Assembly (NCBI GenBank): GCA_023415305.1
Contig: JAEZKZ010000031.1
Location: forward strand, 7,952-71,951
Direction: 5' to 3'
DNA from: Bacillota bacterium
GTDB taxonomy: Bacteria > Bacillota > Clostridia > Acetivibrionales > DSM-1351
DNA: 64,000 nt
Shown: positions 63,160 to 64,000 of the stretch, in pieces
How the letters are laid out: each line of letters opens with the position of its first letter
Numbering within the stretch: the stretch's first letter is position 1
Notes under the pieces: generated by a model
Told to the model about the DNA's origin: nothing
Databases searched by the model: none
The model's input: only the letters and a program-made list of their open reading frames with translations
Position numbers and translations under genes: made by a program

Positions 63160-63734
63160 TCAAACACTTTGACCTATCAGCATAAGATCTTCCGAAGCAA
63201 TTAATCTTCCTGTATCAATATTGGGCATAACCCTTGAGGAAATGATCATGTGCATTTTATCGGGTATGTATTTGAGTAGTAAGTTGATACTTTTAATTTT
63301 TTCATAATTATGTATATATTGAAAATCATCCAATATCACTATTATATGTTCATCTAAAGTATTAATAAGATTAATCAATATAGATATATAACGGTTAACA
63401 TCATCATTATGTAAAGTATAGTAATTCTCTAAATTTATCTTTATTTGAGGAAACTTTTTAGATAAAGACGTCAGAAAGTAACTCCAGAATATATTTAATC
63501 GTTATCAAACTCGTCCAATGATACCCAACAGAATGAGGGTCTGCTTTTTGGTAATGAATTTATCCAGGAAGTTAGTAAAGTTGTTTTTCCAAAACCTGCA
63601 GGAGATATCACAAGACATAGCCTATAATCAATGATTCTATTAAGCTTTGTATATAATTTTGTTCTCTTTACAATCTTCATATTTGAGTTTGGTATATTTG
63701 TTTTGGTATCTATTAGATTTTCCGATCTATACAT
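63160..63734 (-). pseudogene. MalT-like LuxR-family regulator fragment with frameshift
   Basis: From ~63734 the frame reads TKLYTKLNRIIDYRLCLVIS, PAGFGKTTLLTSWINSL (Walker A) and FCWVSLDEFDND, then stops at 63495. One base later in frame it continues NIFWSYFLTSLSKKFPQIKI, IVILDDFQYIHN (Walker B), MHMIISSRVMPNIDTGRLIA and ends at 63160. This is only the first ~190 residues of a ~850-aa MalT-type ATPase-activator; the TPR repeats and LuxR HTH are missing. A one-base deletion plus truncation make it non-functional. Confidence 0.82.
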
Positions 63735-63858
63735 ATTTTTCTCCGATATTTTTCAAATACTTATAAAAAGTTATGCTTCTAGTTCGTTACCAAAATAGCC
63801 TCTTCCTTATTAAAAAACTGTTTAAGTAGATATTTTCTATTAGAAACTATACAAGCCT

Positions 63859-64000
63859 TCAAATTAGTGCTCTAAAATTTATGCCTGCTTTTCTCGCCTG
63901 TGCACATAAATATTGCCTTTGCACCTTGTATGTAACATCATCTTTAATAAATGTCGAACCTACCTGTCTGAAATCAAAGTTTACGTTCTTCTTGATACAC
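63859..64000 (-). CDS. Partial unrecognised ORF at the right edge (C-terminus)
   Basis: 47 codons open from the window edge to TGA 63859-63861: NVNFDFRQVGSTFIKDD, YKVQRQYLCAQARKAGINF, RALI. Composition looks protein-like and the frame has no stop, but I do not recognise the family and cannot see the start. It may be another fragment like its MalT neighbour. Confidence 0.4.
   Translation of the reverse strand, partial: CIKKNVNFDFRQVGSTFIKDDVTYKVQRQYLCAQARKAGINFRALI

Overview
This is chromosomal DNA from an AT-rich, endospore-forming Firmicute, most likely an anaerobic member of the Clostridia (Ruminiclostridium-like). That placement is an inference. It rests on sporulation genes (spoIIM, an alpha/beta SASP, a CotF-type coat cluster), AddAB rather than RecBCD, RNase J, TmcAL, a ferredoxin-tailed aldo/keto reductase, FeoAB, a SpoIIIJ/YidC-type insertase without a lipobox, and purine-rich Shine-Dalgarno sites. 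No complete prophage, CRISPR array, IS element or rRNA was seen. Most genes lie on the minus strand.

Layout. 1-6.8 kb: 3' part of rpiA at the edge, tag (3-methyladenine glycosylase), a decayed cupin gene, an aldo/keto reductase, an NTF2-like gene fragment, a lipoprotein nuclease, pyrimidine-nucleoside phosphorylase, and an sdpR/sdpI-type pair in which sdpI is broken. 7-15 kb: xerD, spoIIM, nudF, rnhA, a lactate-permease-type carrier, a lysozyme-fold exported protein and a beta-CASP nuclease. 15-19.5 kb: a DMT carrier plus three tandem M42 aminopeptidases. 19.7-20.2 kb: tRNA-Met and tRNA-Phe separated by two tandem 147-149 bp units that each end in a copy of the tRNA-Met 3' end. 20.3-26.8 kb: a complete oligopeptide ABC importer; with the M42 enzymes next door this forms a peptide-uptake and peptide-degradation block. 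27-29 kb: tRNA-Tyr, an Fpg-like protein and a zinc-ribbon protein. 29-33 kb: a heterodimeric ABC exporter behind a 12-codon leader ORF, a hairpin and a terminator, which looks like a drug-responsive attenuator. 33-41 kb: YidC paralogue, MBL hydrolase, tmcAL, a secA-like remnant, RNase J and a GT4 glycosyltransferase. 41-49 kb: an orphan small RNA with a near-perfect promoter, tRNA-Gln, and addAB. 49-54.5 kb: CPBP protease, thioredoxin reductase, CBS protein, SLH surface protein and a MerR/TipA regulator. 54.8-58.4 kb: spore/ferritin block with a coat-protein plus alcohol dehydrogenase cluster in the same order as B. subtilis yraG-yraF-adhB-yraE-yraD. 58.5-64 kb: a duplicated EamA carrier, an aminoglycoside 6-adenylyltransferase, feoAB and a broken MalT-like regulator.

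The most unusual items are non-coding or decayed: (1) the tandem tRNA-tail repeats at 19.8-20.1 kb; (2) the leader-peptide attenuator at 28.99-29.17 kb; (3) the orphan sRNA at 41.19-41.28 kb; (4) a ~115-bp structured repeat present twice, both times directly abutting the ribosome-binding site of a minus-strand gene; (5) a structured insert flanked by 43-bp direct repeats between two M42 genes. Six genes look degraded (cupin, NTF2-like, sdpI, secA-like, MalT-like, and possibly an unrecognised one at the right edge). Start codons were adjusted from the longest ORF wherever a clear ribosome-binding site pointed to an internal ATG, GTG or TTG.
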